In this document: positions 1 through 8,447 of the stretch, one piece after another
How positions within the stretch are numbered: the first letter of the stretch is position 1
How the letters are laid out: every line of letters begins with the position of its first letter
DNA from: Flaviaestuariibacter sp.
GTDB taxonomy: Bacteria; Bacteroidota; Bacteroidia; Chitinophagales; Chitinophagaceae
Direction of reading: 5' to 3'
Assembly (NCBI GenBank): GCA_028288515.1
Contig: JAQBNP010000195.1
Span: forward strand, 1-40,018
DNA: 40,018 nucleotides
The notes under the pieces: model-generated
Seen by the model: only the letters and a program-made list of their open reading frames with translations
Told to the model about the DNA's origin: nothing
Database searches by the model: none
Made by a program: the position numbers and the translations under genes

Positions 1-332
1 GGACCGTTGTTTTCGGCAATGTCATTCGTGCCCGCGAGGATCACGACCACCGCCGGCTTCAGCTCGATGACGTCCGCGCGGAACCGCACCAGCATCTGCG
101 CCGTCGTTTGCCCGCTGATGCCGCGGCCGATATAGCCCTTGGTGAAGAAGGCGCTGTCGGCCTTCACCCATCCCTCGGTTATGGAATTGCCCATGAACAC
201 CACGCGCCGCTCGCCTTTGGCCGGCGCACGGAGCGCCTGGTTGGCAGCCGCATAGCGATTGAGGCCGGCCCAGTCGTGGCCCTGCGCTCCACAGGCGAGG
301 CAGGCAATAAGGAAAAAGGGGAGAAGCTTCAT
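1..332 (-). CDS. SGNH/GDSL-family hydrolase, C-terminus cut by window edge
   Basis: This is the first 110 or so residues of a secreted SGNH-fold hydrolase; the rest lies beyond base 1. The start at 332 gives a hydrophobic signal peptide (MKLLPFFLIACLACGAQ). Block I is GNSITEGW with the nucleophile Ser at residue 50, block II is GRGISGQTT, and block III begins with GTNDIAENNG at the window edge. This pattern is typical of the platelet-activating-factor acetylhydrolase-like GDSL lipases/esterases. In pectin loci such proteins often remove acetyl groups, but the substrate cannot be read from this fragment. The gene lies 47 bp downstream of the LacI-family gene on the same strand, so the two may be co-transcribed. 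It differs from the CE12 pair further on, which have GDST and GHND blocks. Confidence 0.85.
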   Translation of the reverse strand, partial: MKLLPFFLIACLACGAQGHDWAGLNRYAAANQALRAPAKGERRVVFMGNSITEGWVKADSAFFTKGYIGRGISGQTTAQMLVRFRADVIELKPAVVVILAGTNDIAENNG

Positions 333-379
333 GTGCAGCGGGCGGCTCTTGTGCCGTGCCTCAAGATAGCAAACCTGCG

Positions 380-1414
380 CTAGGTGGCGCTCTTCTTCAC
401 TGACGATTCACGGATCATCAGCTGCGTATCCAGCTGCCTTGTTTCGAAATCCGTCACCGGCCTCTTGCTCTCGATGATCTGCACCAGAAGCTCCGTGGCC
501 GTTTGCCCGATCTCGAAGGCCGGCTGGCGGATGGCGCTGAGCGAGGGCGAGAAAAGATCGGCGAGGTTGGTATTGGTGAAGCCGATAAAGCCGGCTTCCT
601 TCTTCTGGTTCATGCGCTTGAGAATGCCGTAGCACACGGTTGTGAGGCGATCGCCGGCCGTGAAAACGGCATCGGGCTTGGCTTTGCCTTTGAACAGGCT
701 GGCGATGGCGTCCTCGACCTCTTCGGAGATCATGCCACCGCGGTTGCAGTAGCGGATCAGCGCATCGTTATAGGCGATGCCGTGCTTTTCGAGGGCGTCG
801 CGGTAGCCGTTGAGGCGCTCTTTTGTAATGGAGAGATAGGGAGAGCTCGTCACGTGGGCGATCTTCTTGAAACCGCCGTAGATCAGGTGCTCCGTGGCAT
901 GGTAGGCGCCGAGGTAGTTGTTGGCGATGACCTTGTGCGTTTCGATCTCGTCGCTGATGCGGTCGAAGAAGACGATGGGCAGGCCTTTTTCGTGCAGCTC
1001 CTTGATGTATTCGATCTCTTCGGATTCGGAGGAGAGCGAGACCAGCAGCCCATCGACGCCGCGCGACGCGAGATGCTGCACGTTGACCTTCTCGCGTTCC
1101 TGCGACTCATGGCTTTGCGTGATGATGACGTGGTAGCCGCGGTTATAAGCGATGGATTCGATGCCGTTGATGGCCTGGGAAAAGAAATTGTTCGCGATCT
1201 CGCTCACCACAACGCCGATCGCCCGCGTACGGCGCTCCTTCAGGCTGAGGGCGATGGGGTTGGGGCGGTAATTGATCTTTTCCGCATACTCGAGGACGAG
1301 TTTCTTCGTTTCTGCACTGATCTCGTAGCTGCCGCGAAGCGCCCGCGACACGGTCGACGTGGACAGATTCAGCGCTTTACCGATGTCTTTTATCGTTACA
1401 CTGTCAAACTTCAT
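380..1414 (-). CDS. LacI-family transcriptional regulator, likely regulator of the pectin locus
   Basis: A full-length LacI/GalR regulator of 344 residues. The N-terminal helix-turn-helix (about residues 6-28, VTIKDIGKALNLSTSTVSRAL) is followed by the hinge region near RPNPIALSLKERRT and then a periplasmic-binding-protein-like effector domain from about residue 60, starting AIGVVVSEIANNFF. It is divergent from susC and sits next to a perfect inverted repeat (1486-1509) whose near copy lies before the GH28 operon, which makes it the obvious candidate to bind both. LacI-family KdgR of Bacillus controls ketodeoxygluconate genes, so a pectin-derived ketosugar acid is a reasonable effector, but that is inference. 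No hybrid two-component or SusR-type regulator is present in the locus. Its own start is about 72 bp from the repeat, so autoregulation is possible. Confidence 0.93.
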   Translation of the reverse strand: MKFDSVTIKDIGKALNLSTSTVSRALRGSYEISAETKKLVLEYAEKINYRPNPIALSLKERRTRAIGVVVSEIANNFFSQAINGIESIAYNRGYHVIITQSHESQEREKVNVQHLASRGVDGLLVSLSSESEEIEYIKELHEKGLPIVFFDRISDEIETHKVIANNYLGAYHATEHLIYGGFKKIAHVTSSPYLSITKERLNGYRDALEKHGIAYNDALIRYCNRGGMISEEVEDAIASLFKGKAKPDAVFTAGDRLTTVCYGILKRMNQKKEAGFIGFTNTNLADLFSPSLSAIRQPAFEIGQTATELLVQIIESKRPVTDFETRQLDTQLMIRESSVKKSAT

Positions 1415-1485
1415 GAAGTCCGGAACTTTTGAAACGGGAGGTTAATGCCTTAAAAGTATCGAATTCCGCACACTTGCCTGCAACT

Positions 1486-1509
1486 GCAAACGTTGTCGGT
1501 AACGTTTGC
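1486..1509. promoter_or_regulatory. Operator-like inverted repeat upstream of susC
   Basis: GCAAACGTT (1486-1494), spacer GTCGGT, AACGTTTGC (1501-1509): a perfect 9-bp inverted repeat. Palindromes built on AACG/CGTT are usual for LacI-family regulators. Bases 1489-1521, which include most of the repeat and the following GTAAATAAATCC, match 23694-23726 at 31 of 33 positions. It lies in the divergent region between the LacI-family gene and susC, about 70 bp upstream of the predicted transcription start of susC. Confidence 0.72.
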
Positions 1510-1551
1510 GTAAATAAATCCCTACCCGCGGCGGGACGGGTCCGAATATCT

Positions 1552-1565
1552 GAGTAGACTTGTTA
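1552..1565 (+). promoter_or_regulatory. Predicted susC promoter -7 region (shared with GH28 operon)
   Basis: GAGTAGACTTGTTA is identical to 23757-23770 and at the same distance from the operator-like repeat in both places. TAGACTTG (1555-1562) differs at one base from the Bacteroidota -7 consensus TANNTTTG. At this copy no TTTG is present at the expected -33 position (1532-1535), so the promoter may need an activator. The predicted start is near 1568, giving a leader of about 130 nt before the ATG at 1698. No terminator-like hairpin is seen in that leader, although GAAGCGCTTC near 1648 is a short perfect palindrome. Confidence 0.6.
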
Positions 1566-1697
1566 AAGAAAGGGCGACCGCCCGCCCGCTTTGCCATTCC
1601 GGCGAATGAGGCGCCGGGCTCCCCCCACAATGACTACGTTTGACTGTGAAGCGCTTCATGCGCCTGGTTCGACTGACCGTAAACTTTAAGCTTGTAT

Positions 1698-4600
1698 ATG
1701 AAACAAAAAGCCTTGCTATCCTTCCTGCTCATGCTGTGTTTTAGCTTCGCGTGGAGCCAATCCCGGACCGTGAGCGGTAAGGTAACGAAAGAGAACTCGA
1801 CCGAAGGGCTGGCGGGCGTGTCGGTGACCGTCAAGGGCACCCGCACCGTCACCACCACCGACAACAGCGGCCAATTCCAGGTCACTGCCCCCGACAAAGC
1901 TACGCTGGTCTTTACCTCCATCGGCTTCAAAGCCAGGGAGATCGCCGTGTCGGGCAGGTCAACCATCGACGTGGCTCTGGCGGAAGACGTGACCTCCCTC
2001 AACGACGTCGTGGTGGTTGGCTACACGTCCATGCGCCGCCGCGACGTGACGACCTCCGTGTCCTCTGTCAGCGCGCGCGACCTCAAGGACATTCCCCTGA
2101 ACTCGGCCGCTGAGGCCATCACCGGCCGCCTGGCAGGTGTGAACGTGACAACGACCGAAGGCCGCCCCGGCGCCGACGTCCTGATCCGTGTTCGCGGTGG
2201 CGGTTCTATCACCCAGGACAACACTCCTTTATATATCGTTGACGGGATCCAGGTTGAGAATGCCCTGTCGATCCTCTCCCCGCAGGAGATCCAGTCCATC
2301 GACGTACTGAAAGACGCCGCCTCCACCGCCATCTACGGCGCCCGCGGCGCGAACGGTGTTGTCGTCATCACCACGAAAGGCGGACGCGAAATGAAAACGC
2401 AGGTGACCTATAACGGGTTTGCCGGCGTTCGCAGCATTGCTAAAAAGCTCGACGTGCTGAAGCCCTACGACTACGTTCTCTACCAGTACCAGCGCTATAA
2501 TGGCAGCGTGGACGACCGCGCCGCCTTCCAGAACCGCTATGGCCGCTGGGAAGACCTCGACATCTATAAGAATGTTCCGTTCGTCGACTGGCAGGACCGC
2601 GTGTTCGGCCGCGACGCCCTCAGCCAGACACATAACCTAAACCTGACCGGCGGAACGAAGACCACCAGCTTCAACCTGACCCTCAACCAGGCAAACGAGG
2701 AAGGCATCATGCTCGAGTCCGGCTACCGCCGCTCCCTCGCCTCCTTCAAGTTCGACCACCGCGTCAGCGACCGCTTCCGTGTCGGCTTCAACACACGCTA
2801 CAGCCGCCAGCGCATTGAAGGCGTGGGCACATCGGCAACAGGCTCCCAAAGCAATAACCGCCTCCGCAACACCGTCCGCTATATTCCCTACATCGCGCCC
2901 GGCCAGGAAAGCATCGTCGACCAGTTTGATGCCGACTACGCCAACCTCACGAACCTGACCAGCCCGGTGCTCCTCGCCCATAACGAGCTGCGCTACGATC
3001 ACCGCAACGACGTTAACATCACCGGGTACGCCAGCATCGACATCATCAAGGGCCTGACCTTCAAATCGACAGCGGGCATGACAAATACGGACACCCGCGT
3101 CAATGCATACAACGGCTCGGTGACCAGCGTCGCCCGCCAGAACGCAAACCTCCCCGTTGTCGTGATCAACACCGGCAACGGTCTCTCGATCACCAATTCA
3201 AACACACTCAATTACAAGAAGACCCTCAGCGGCGCACACAATGTATCGGTGCTCGTAGGCCAGGAGATCTACCAGACGAAGTCAAGCTCCTTCAATGCCA
3301 CAACCAAGTGGATGTCTCCGGACCTGACGCCTGACCAGGCGTTCGCGCAGCTCGATAAGTTCACGGCCCCGACCGGCGGTATCCAGGATAAGCCGACGAC
3401 CAGCCAGTCGGAGACGCACCTGGCCTCTTTCTTCGGCCAGGCGTACTATTCCTACAAAAGCAAGTACACGGCTTCGGTTGCCTTTCGCCGTGACGGCTCC
3501 TCTCTCTTCGGGCCTTTGAACCGCTGGGGCAACTTCCCGTCGGCAGCCCTTGCCTGGCGCCTGTCGCAGGAGAAGTTCATGGAGAATGTCCGCTTCGTAT
3601 CAGACCTGAAGCTTCGTTTTTCCTACGGCGCATCGGGTAATAACCGCCTGCCGGTGGACGCATACAAGACCATGTTCGGAACGAATACATCCAGCTACGC
3701 GTTCGATGAGTCGGTACAGACCGGTATCGCCGCGCAATCCTTCCTTTCGAACCCGAGCCTCCAGTGGGAGACGACGGTATCGCGGAACCTCGGCCTTGAC
3801 TTCTCTCTCTTCAAGAATCGCATCAGCGGCTCCTTCGACGCCTATATCAACAACACGAAGGACCTCCTGATCCTGGCGCTGATCAACGGCACAACAGGCT
3901 ATGCAAACCAATACCAAAACACCGGCAAGACGGAGAACAAGGGAGTGGAGCTGCAACTGAATGCCGACGTCGTGCGCGGAAACAAGCTTACCTGGAATGT
4001 CGGATTCAACATCGCTCACAACCAGAACAAGATCGTGAGTCTCGGCACGGCCGCGGACGGCACGCCCCTGAAATCCTACAAGGTGCAGTCGGGCTGGGTC
4101 AACGCTCTCGAAGATTTCTATGTCGAGGTGGGCAAGCCGATCGGCCAGTTCTATGGCTATGTAACGGACGGCTTCTATACGCCTGCAGATTTCAACTACG
4201 ACCCCGCCACACAGCGCTATACACTGAAAGCCGGTGTCGCCAACAGCAGCGCCGCAGCGCTCGGCAACCGCGCCCCCCAGCCCGGCGACCTGAAGCTGAA
4301 GCGCCTCGCCGGCGATTCGCTGATCGGTGAAAAAGACAAGACGGTTCTCGGTAATGCACAACCGAAGTTCACCGGCGGCTTCAGCACCCAGGTTCGCTAC
4401 GGCAGCTTCGACCTGAGCCTCCTTGCCAACTTCTCCTACGGAAACAAGGTCTATAATGCAAACAACCTGGAGAACACCACCACCTACCAGTATAAGGACA
4501 ATAATATGCTGGCGATCATGGCCGACCGTTACAAGCTCTTCGATGCCAACGGCGTTCGCGTCACCGATCCGGCGGAGCTCGACAAGATGAATGCAAACGC

Positions 4601-4904
4601 GAAATACTGGACGCCGAGCCTCGGCAACTATTTCCTGCATTCGTTCGCGATCGAGGACGGCTCGTTCCTGCGCATCAGCAATATCACGATCGGCTATACG
4701 CTGCCCGCATCGATCGTGAAGAAGACCCGCGTCATCTCCGCGTTCCGCGTCTATGCAACGGTTAACAACCTGTATACGTTTACGAAGTACACGGGCTACG
4801 ATCCGGAGGCCAACACGCGCCGCTCGCCGCTCACGCCGGGTGTCGACTACGCCGCCTACCCGCGCAGCCGCTTTATCCTGGCCGGTGTGAACGTTACCTT
4901 TTAA
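1698..4904 (+). CDS. SusC-family TonB-dependent outer-membrane transporter
   Basis: A 1068-residue SusC/RagA-type TonB-dependent receptor that should import pectic oligosaccharides across the outer membrane together with the SusD protein downstream. The ATG at 1698 gives a clean signal peptide (MKQKALLSFLLMLCFSFAWSQ); a TTG two codons earlier is less likely. The mature protein begins with a carboxypeptidase-regulatory-like beta-sandwich (about residues 22-100), then a TonB-box-like stretch (LNDVVVVGYTS), the plug with the family hallmarks GRLAGVNVTT and PLYIVDGIQ, and the 22-strand barrel ending in an aromatic C-terminus (LAGVNVTF). There is no N-terminal STN domain, so no sign of anti-sigma signalling. 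susD starts 18 bp downstream. Sugar specificity is inferred from the neighbouring enzymes. Confidence 0.95.
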   Translation: MKQKALLSFLLMLCFSFAWSQSRTVSGKVTKENSTEGLAGVSVTVKGTRTVTTTDNSGQFQVTAPDKATLVFTSIGFKAREIAVSGRSTIDVALAEDVTSLNDVVVVGYTSMRRRDVTTSVSSVSARDLKDIPLNSAAEAITGRLAGVNVTTTEGRPGADVLIRVRGGGSITQDNTPLYIVDGIQVENALSILSPQEIQSIDVLKDAASTAIYGARGANGVVVITTKGGREMKTQVTYNGFAGVRSIAKKLDVLKPYDYVLYQYQRYNGSVDDRAAFQNRYGRWEDLDIYKNVPFVDWQDRVFGRDALSQTHNLNLTGGTKTTSFNLTLNQANEEGIMLESGYRRSLASFKFDHRVSDRFRVGFNTRYSRQRIEGVGTSATGSQSNNRLRNTVRYIPYIAPGQESIVDQFDADYANLTNLTSPVLLAHNELRYDHRNDVNITGYASIDIIKGLTFKSTAGMTNTDTRVNAYNGSVTSVARQNANLPVVVINTGNGLSITNSNTLNYKKTLSGAHNVSVLVGQEIYQTKSSSFNATTKWMSPDLTPDQAFAQLDKFTAPTGGIQDKPTTSQSETHLASFFGQAYYSYKSKYTASVAFRRDGSSLFGPLNRWGNFPSAALAWRLSQEKFMENVRFVSDLKLRFSYGASGNNRLPVDAYKTMFGTNTSSYAFDESVQTGIAAQSFLSNPSLQWETTVSRNLGLDFSLFKNRISGSFDAYINNTKDLLILALINGTTGYANQYQNTGKTENKGVELQLNADVVRGNKLTWNVGFNIAHNQNKIVSLGTAADGTPLKSYKVQSGWVNALEDFYVEVGKPIGQFYGYVTDGFYTPADFNYDPATQRYTLKAGVANSSAAALGNRAPQPGDLKLKRLAGDSLIGEKDKTVLGNAQPKFTGGFSTQVRYGSFDLSLLANFSYGNKVYNANNLENTTTYQYKDNNMLAIMADRYKLFDANGVRVTDPAELDKMNANAKYWTPSLGNYFLHSFAIEDGSFLRISNITIGYTLPASIVKKTRVISAFRVYATVNNLYTFTKYTGYDPEANTRRSPLTPGVDYAAYPRSRFILAGVNVTF

Positions 4905-4922
4905 CAGCTAAGCAACTTCTAT

Positions 4923-6752
4923 ATGAAACATACATCATTCTTCGTTCTTTCTGCAGCCGTGCTGGGCATTGCCCTGAGCTCCTGCAAGAAATACCTCGAG
5001 ATCGAGAACCCGTCGACCATCTCCGAAAAGCAGGTGTTCGAAACGGTCAACAATACCAACTCGGCCGTCATTGGCGTCTACGCGATGCTGATCGGTGACA
5101 ACGGCTACGGAAGCCGTATCGCCACGCTGTTCCCGCAATCGGCAGACGACTTCAAGACGTCGGGCGATTACAACCCGGCCGACCGTCGCGGCATCAGCAC
5201 GTACGGTGCCAGCGCCGACAACTCCGACCTCCCGAACCCGTTCCTGCAGCTGTTCCGCGGTATCGAGCGCGCCAACCTGTGCATCAAGTATATCCCTCAA
5301 TCGACCCCGTATAACAGCGGGTCGGCAACCGAAAAAGCCGCCATGCGCCGCTCGCTCGGCGAAGCGCTGACACTTCGTGCGCAGTTTTATTATGAGGCGA
5401 TCCGCAACTGGGGCGACCTGCCCGCGCAGTTCGTGCCGGCCGAGGACCTGCCGGACCTCAACCTGCCGAAAACAGACCAGGACAGCCTCTACAACCATCT
5501 TCTTGCCGACCTCGCACAGGCCGAGGATATGGTTCCCTGGCGTTCGGAATCGGGTAGTTCCGACCTGGCGACCCGCGTGACCAAAGCGTACACGAAAGGC
5601 CTTCGTGCCCGCATTGCACTGGCCCGCGGCGGCTACAAGCTCAATGGAACGACGCATACGATGCAGCGCACGTCCGACTACAAGAACTACTACCAGATCG
5701 CACTCCAGGAGTGCAAGGAGATCATGGATCATCCCGAGCAGCACGACCTGAACCCGGTCTACGAGAATATCTTCAAGTCCCTTCACACCTCTACCCGCAC
5801 CGACCCGACGCATGAAATGATCTTTGAAGTGGGCGCCTACGGAAGCAATGCGGCAACAGACAGCAAGCTTGGCTATTACAATGGCCTTCGCCACAACACA
5901 TCGTCCCGCTTCGGTGGCGGCGGTGGCGGCATCAACGCCATTCCGACCTATTTCTATGAGTTCGACTCAATCGGCGATGTGCGCCGCGACGTAACGATCA
6001 ACTTCTTTGAGATCGATGCCAGCAGCAAGAAGATCGCCAACACGGCCGCAGCGATGACCGACGGAAAGTTTCGCCGGTCGTGGACAGCCATCGGCGGCAC
6101 CTCGCAGAACCTGGCCGTCAACTGGCCCATCCTGCGCTTTGCAGACGTTCACCTGATGTATGCCGAATCCGACAACGAGGTCAACGGCAGCCCGTCAGCG
6201 ACTGCGAAGAACGCGCTTGACAAGGTGCGCCGCCGCGCCTTCGTTGGCAACGAAACCCGCATGGCGCCGATCCCATCCGATTACAACGGTTTCTTTAATG
6301 CGATCGTCCAGGAGCGCCTGCTCGAATTTGGTGGTGAGGGCATTCGCAAGTATGACCTGATCCGCTGGAATATGCTGGCCTCCAAGATCACTGAGACACG
6401 CGCGAAGCTGACCGACTTCATGAACGGCGCCGGTCGCTATGCCAACGTGCCGCTTTATATCTATACGAAACCAGCCGATTACAATGTGCTGCCGACGGCG
6501 CAGGAAATGGCGACGATGGATCTGTACGGCGGCCCTGTATCGAAGGTGTTGTTCGAGCCGGGACTCGGCTCAAACACAGCGCCGGCAGGCTATACCGTGA
6601 AAGCCTGGCGCAACGCGGTGAACCAGGACTATATCACCGGCGACCTGAAAGGATTCGCGCGCTATTTCGAGGCAAACAAGAAAGAGGTGTTCCCGATCCC
6701 AAGCTCGGTGCTTCTCGCCAATAACAAGCTGACACAAAATTTCGGTTATTAA
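4923..6752 (+). CDS. SusD/RagB-family surface glycan-binding lipoprotein
   Basis: A 609-residue SusD-type lipoprotein that forms the lid over the SusC barrel and binds the glycan at the cell surface. The signal peptide ends in a lipobox with Cys21 (ALSSC), followed by KKYLEIENPSTISEKQ, the usual SusD N-terminus. The TPR-like helical core carries family stretches such as RAQFYYEAIRNWGDLP (around residue 155) and FGGEGIRKYDLIRWN (around residue 470), and the C-terminus is KKEVFPIPSSVL followed by LTQNFGY, typical of the family (IP near the end, then NPGY-like). It immediately follows susC. A glycine-rich run (FGGGGGG) near residue 330 is unusual but in frame. Ligand identity (homogalacturonan or rhamnogalacturonan oligomers) is inference from context. 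Confidence 0.95.
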   Translation: MKHTSFFVLSAAVLGIALSSCKKYLEIENPSTISEKQVFETVNNTNSAVIGVYAMLIGDNGYGSRIATLFPQSADDFKTSGDYNPADRRGISTYGASADNSDLPNPFLQLFRGIERANLCIKYIPQSTPYNSGSATEKAAMRRSLGEALTLRAQFYYEAIRNWGDLPAQFVPAEDLPDLNLPKTDQDSLYNHLLADLAQAEDMVPWRSESGSSDLATRVTKAYTKGLRARIALARGGYKLNGTTHTMQRTSDYKNYYQIALQECKEIMDHPEQHDLNPVYENIFKSLHTSTRTDPTHEMIFEVGAYGSNAATDSKLGYYNGLRHNTSSRFGGGGGGINAIPTYFYEFDSIGDVRRDVTINFFEIDASSKKIANTAAAMTDGKFRRSWTAIGGTSQNLAVNWPILRFADVHLMYAESDNEVNGSPSATAKNALDKVRRRAFVGNETRMAPIPSDYNGFFNAIVQERLLEFGGEGIRKYDLIRWNMLASKITETRAKLTDFMNGAGRYANVPLYIYTKPADYNVLPTAQEMATMDLYGGPVSKVLFEPGLGSNTAPAGYTVKAWRNAVNQDYITGDLKGFARYFEANKKEVFPIPSSVLLANNKLTQNFGY

Positions 6753-6782
6753 TCAAGAAACGACTTCTTCAAAATACGTATC

Positions 6783-8381
6783 ATGACAAAGCAAAAAGGA
6801 TCGGTCATCAACCTTCTGTGGGTCTTGCTGGCATTCGCCGGGATGACAGCCTGCCACAAGGAACCTTCGACGGAATTCAACCAGATCCGCATGTTCAAGC
6901 CCGGCGACATCAAGGTCACGAGCGCGGAAACGCAGGCCGTTCTCGAATGGAGCCCCTCCCTGTTCACCACGGGCCGCGCGGTGAAATACACTGTGGAGCT
7001 TTCCCAGGATTCCACCTTCCAGGTTGGCGTCACATCGCGGATCGTCGATACGTCAAAGATCACGTACACCGATGCGGAGCTGGCCGTTCGCCAGAAATAT
7101 TATGCACGCGTGAAGGCCAATGCCTATGATAATATCCCCGAGTCGGGATGGGTCCGCAGCGCAGCGTTCGGAATCTCCGGTGAGCAGATCTTCCTGCCGG
7201 TACTGTCAACCGACATCATAGACAATGCCGTTCTTTTAAAATGGAGAACGACGCCGGCACTGGTGAAGATCGTCATCACGCCGGCAACGGGCGCGGCCAT
7301 CACGATCCCGCTGACACCGACGGATATCACGAATGAAAAGAAACTTATCTCCGGCCTTCAGCCTTCAACGCTCTATTCAGCCGAGATCTTCGACGCGACC
7401 CGCAGCAAGGGCTTTTTGACCTTCACAACGAAGGCCGCCCTTACAGGCAATCTCATCGACCTGCGCGGCATCACCGGCCGCCCGTCCGTCCTGACGGATA
7501 CCCTCGCAACGATCGCCGCCGGCAGTACGGTTGTTCTTCGCCGTGGGGAGACATATATCGTCAGCGCCACCGCCAACCTGAGCAAGGCAGTCAAGATCAT
7601 CAGCGGCTCCGACCTGACCAATCCCGCCCAGGCCACGATCGAGATGCCGTCGAACTTCAACATTGTGGCCGGCAGCAATATCGACTATATCGATTTCGAG
7701 GATGTCTACCTGAAGGGAACTGATTATGCGTCGAAATACGTGTTCAATGTCAGCAATGCCTGCACGATCGGCCGCATCAGCTTTGAAAGCTGCCGCGCCG
7801 AGTTCTTCCGCGGCGTCGCGCGCCTGCAGACAGCAGTGATCAACGTAACCGACTTCAAGGTGAACAACTGCATCATGGACAGCATTTCAAACTATGGCAT
7901 CATCAACGTTGACAACGTGAACTGCAAGGTGGCCAATATCGCGCTCACCAACAGCACGATCTATAAAGCGGAGAAAGTGGTCACCAGCCGCCAGAACTCC
8001 ACATCCGTGCTCATCGACGCCTGCACATTCAACGAGGCGCCCTGGGGCGGAAGCACCAACTACCTGGTCGACTACAGCACGTCCGGTACCAACACGGTGA
8101 GTGGCGGCATCACCATCAAGAACTGCATTTTCGGAATTGCCAAGCCGAACGGGGGCAACGTGACAACGCGCGGTATCCGCACCAACGCGGCCACGCCGAT
8201 CATCGCTACGAACAACTACAAGACGACCGACTACCTGTCGGCAGGGAACGATATTCCGAACCTGATCCCATACAACGGCAGCATGCTCACGCTCTGGCAG
8301 AGCCCGCTGACCGGCAACTTCAAGATCATCGATAACTCATTCGCCGGAAAGGCGACCACCGGCGATCCGCGCTGGCGTTAA
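6783..8381 (+). CDS. Beta-helix surface lipoprotein with FN3-like N-terminus (DUF4957/DUF5123-like)
   Basis: A 532-residue predicted lipoprotein in the position where SusE/F-type surface glycan-binding proteins usually sit. The signal peptide ends at Cys24 (FAGMTAC). Two fibronectin-III-like segments follow (about 38-125 and 135-220; the first has AVLEWSPS and YYARVKA, the second ALVKI and SGLQPSTLYSAEI), then a right-handed beta-helix-like region from about 228 to 520 with repeated short N-rich turns (INVDNVNCKVANIALTNSTI). The layout resembles the Bacteroidota DUF4957/DUF5123 proteins found in pectin loci. I see no pectate-lyase or polygalacturonase catalytic motif, so binding of pectin rather than cleavage is the better guess. 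The gene is 30 bp after susD and is followed by a hairpin that may reduce read-through. Confidence 0.75.
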   Translation: MTKQKGSVINLLWVLLAFAGMTACHKEPSTEFNQIRMFKPGDIKVTSAETQAVLEWSPSLFTTGRAVKYTVELSQDSTFQVGVTSRIVDTSKITYTDAELAVRQKYYARVKANAYDNIPESGWVRSAAFGISGEQIFLPVLSTDIIDNAVLLKWRTTPALVKIVITPATGAAITIPLTPTDITNEKKLISGLQPSTLYSAEIFDATRSKGFLTFTTKAALTGNLIDLRGITGRPSVLTDTLATIAAGSTVVLRRGETYIVSATANLSKAVKIISGSDLTNPAQATIEMPSNFNIVAGSNIDYIDFEDVYLKGTDYASKYVFNVSNACTIGRISFESCRAEFFRGVARLQTAVINVTDFKVNNCIMDSISNYGIINVDNVNCKVANIALTNSTIYKAEKVVTSRQNSTSVLIDACTFNEAPWGGSTNYLVDYSTSGTNTVSGGITIKNCIFGIAKPNGGNVTTRGIRTNAATPIIATNNYKTTDYLSAGNDIPNLIPYNGSMLTLWQSPLTGNFKIIDNSFAGKATTGDPRWR

Positions 8382-8387
8382 TATCAC

Positions 8388-8417
8388 AAAGGTGAGGCTG
8401 GAAACGGCCGCACCTTT
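8388..8417 (+). terminator. Intercistronic hairpin, possible partial terminator
   Basis: AAAGGTG (8388-8394) pairs perfectly with CACCTTT (8411-8417), and after one mismatch GGC pairs with GCC inside, leaving an eight-base loop. The 3' side is followed by CCTCTTCTTACT, pyrimidine-rich but not a clean T run. It lies in the 66-bp gap between the beta-helix lipoprotein gene and the PL1 lyase gene, both plus strand. It may stabilise the susCD message or terminate part of the transcripts. Confidence 0.5.
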
Positions 8418-8447
8418 CCTCTTCTTACTATTCATCATCAATCGAAC

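Noticed and set aside
3600-4640. Minus-strand reading frame of 346 codons within susC
   Set aside because: Antisense to the SusC barrel, without domain or signal; similar shadows occur at 503-1432 (plus) and 24554-25636 (minus).
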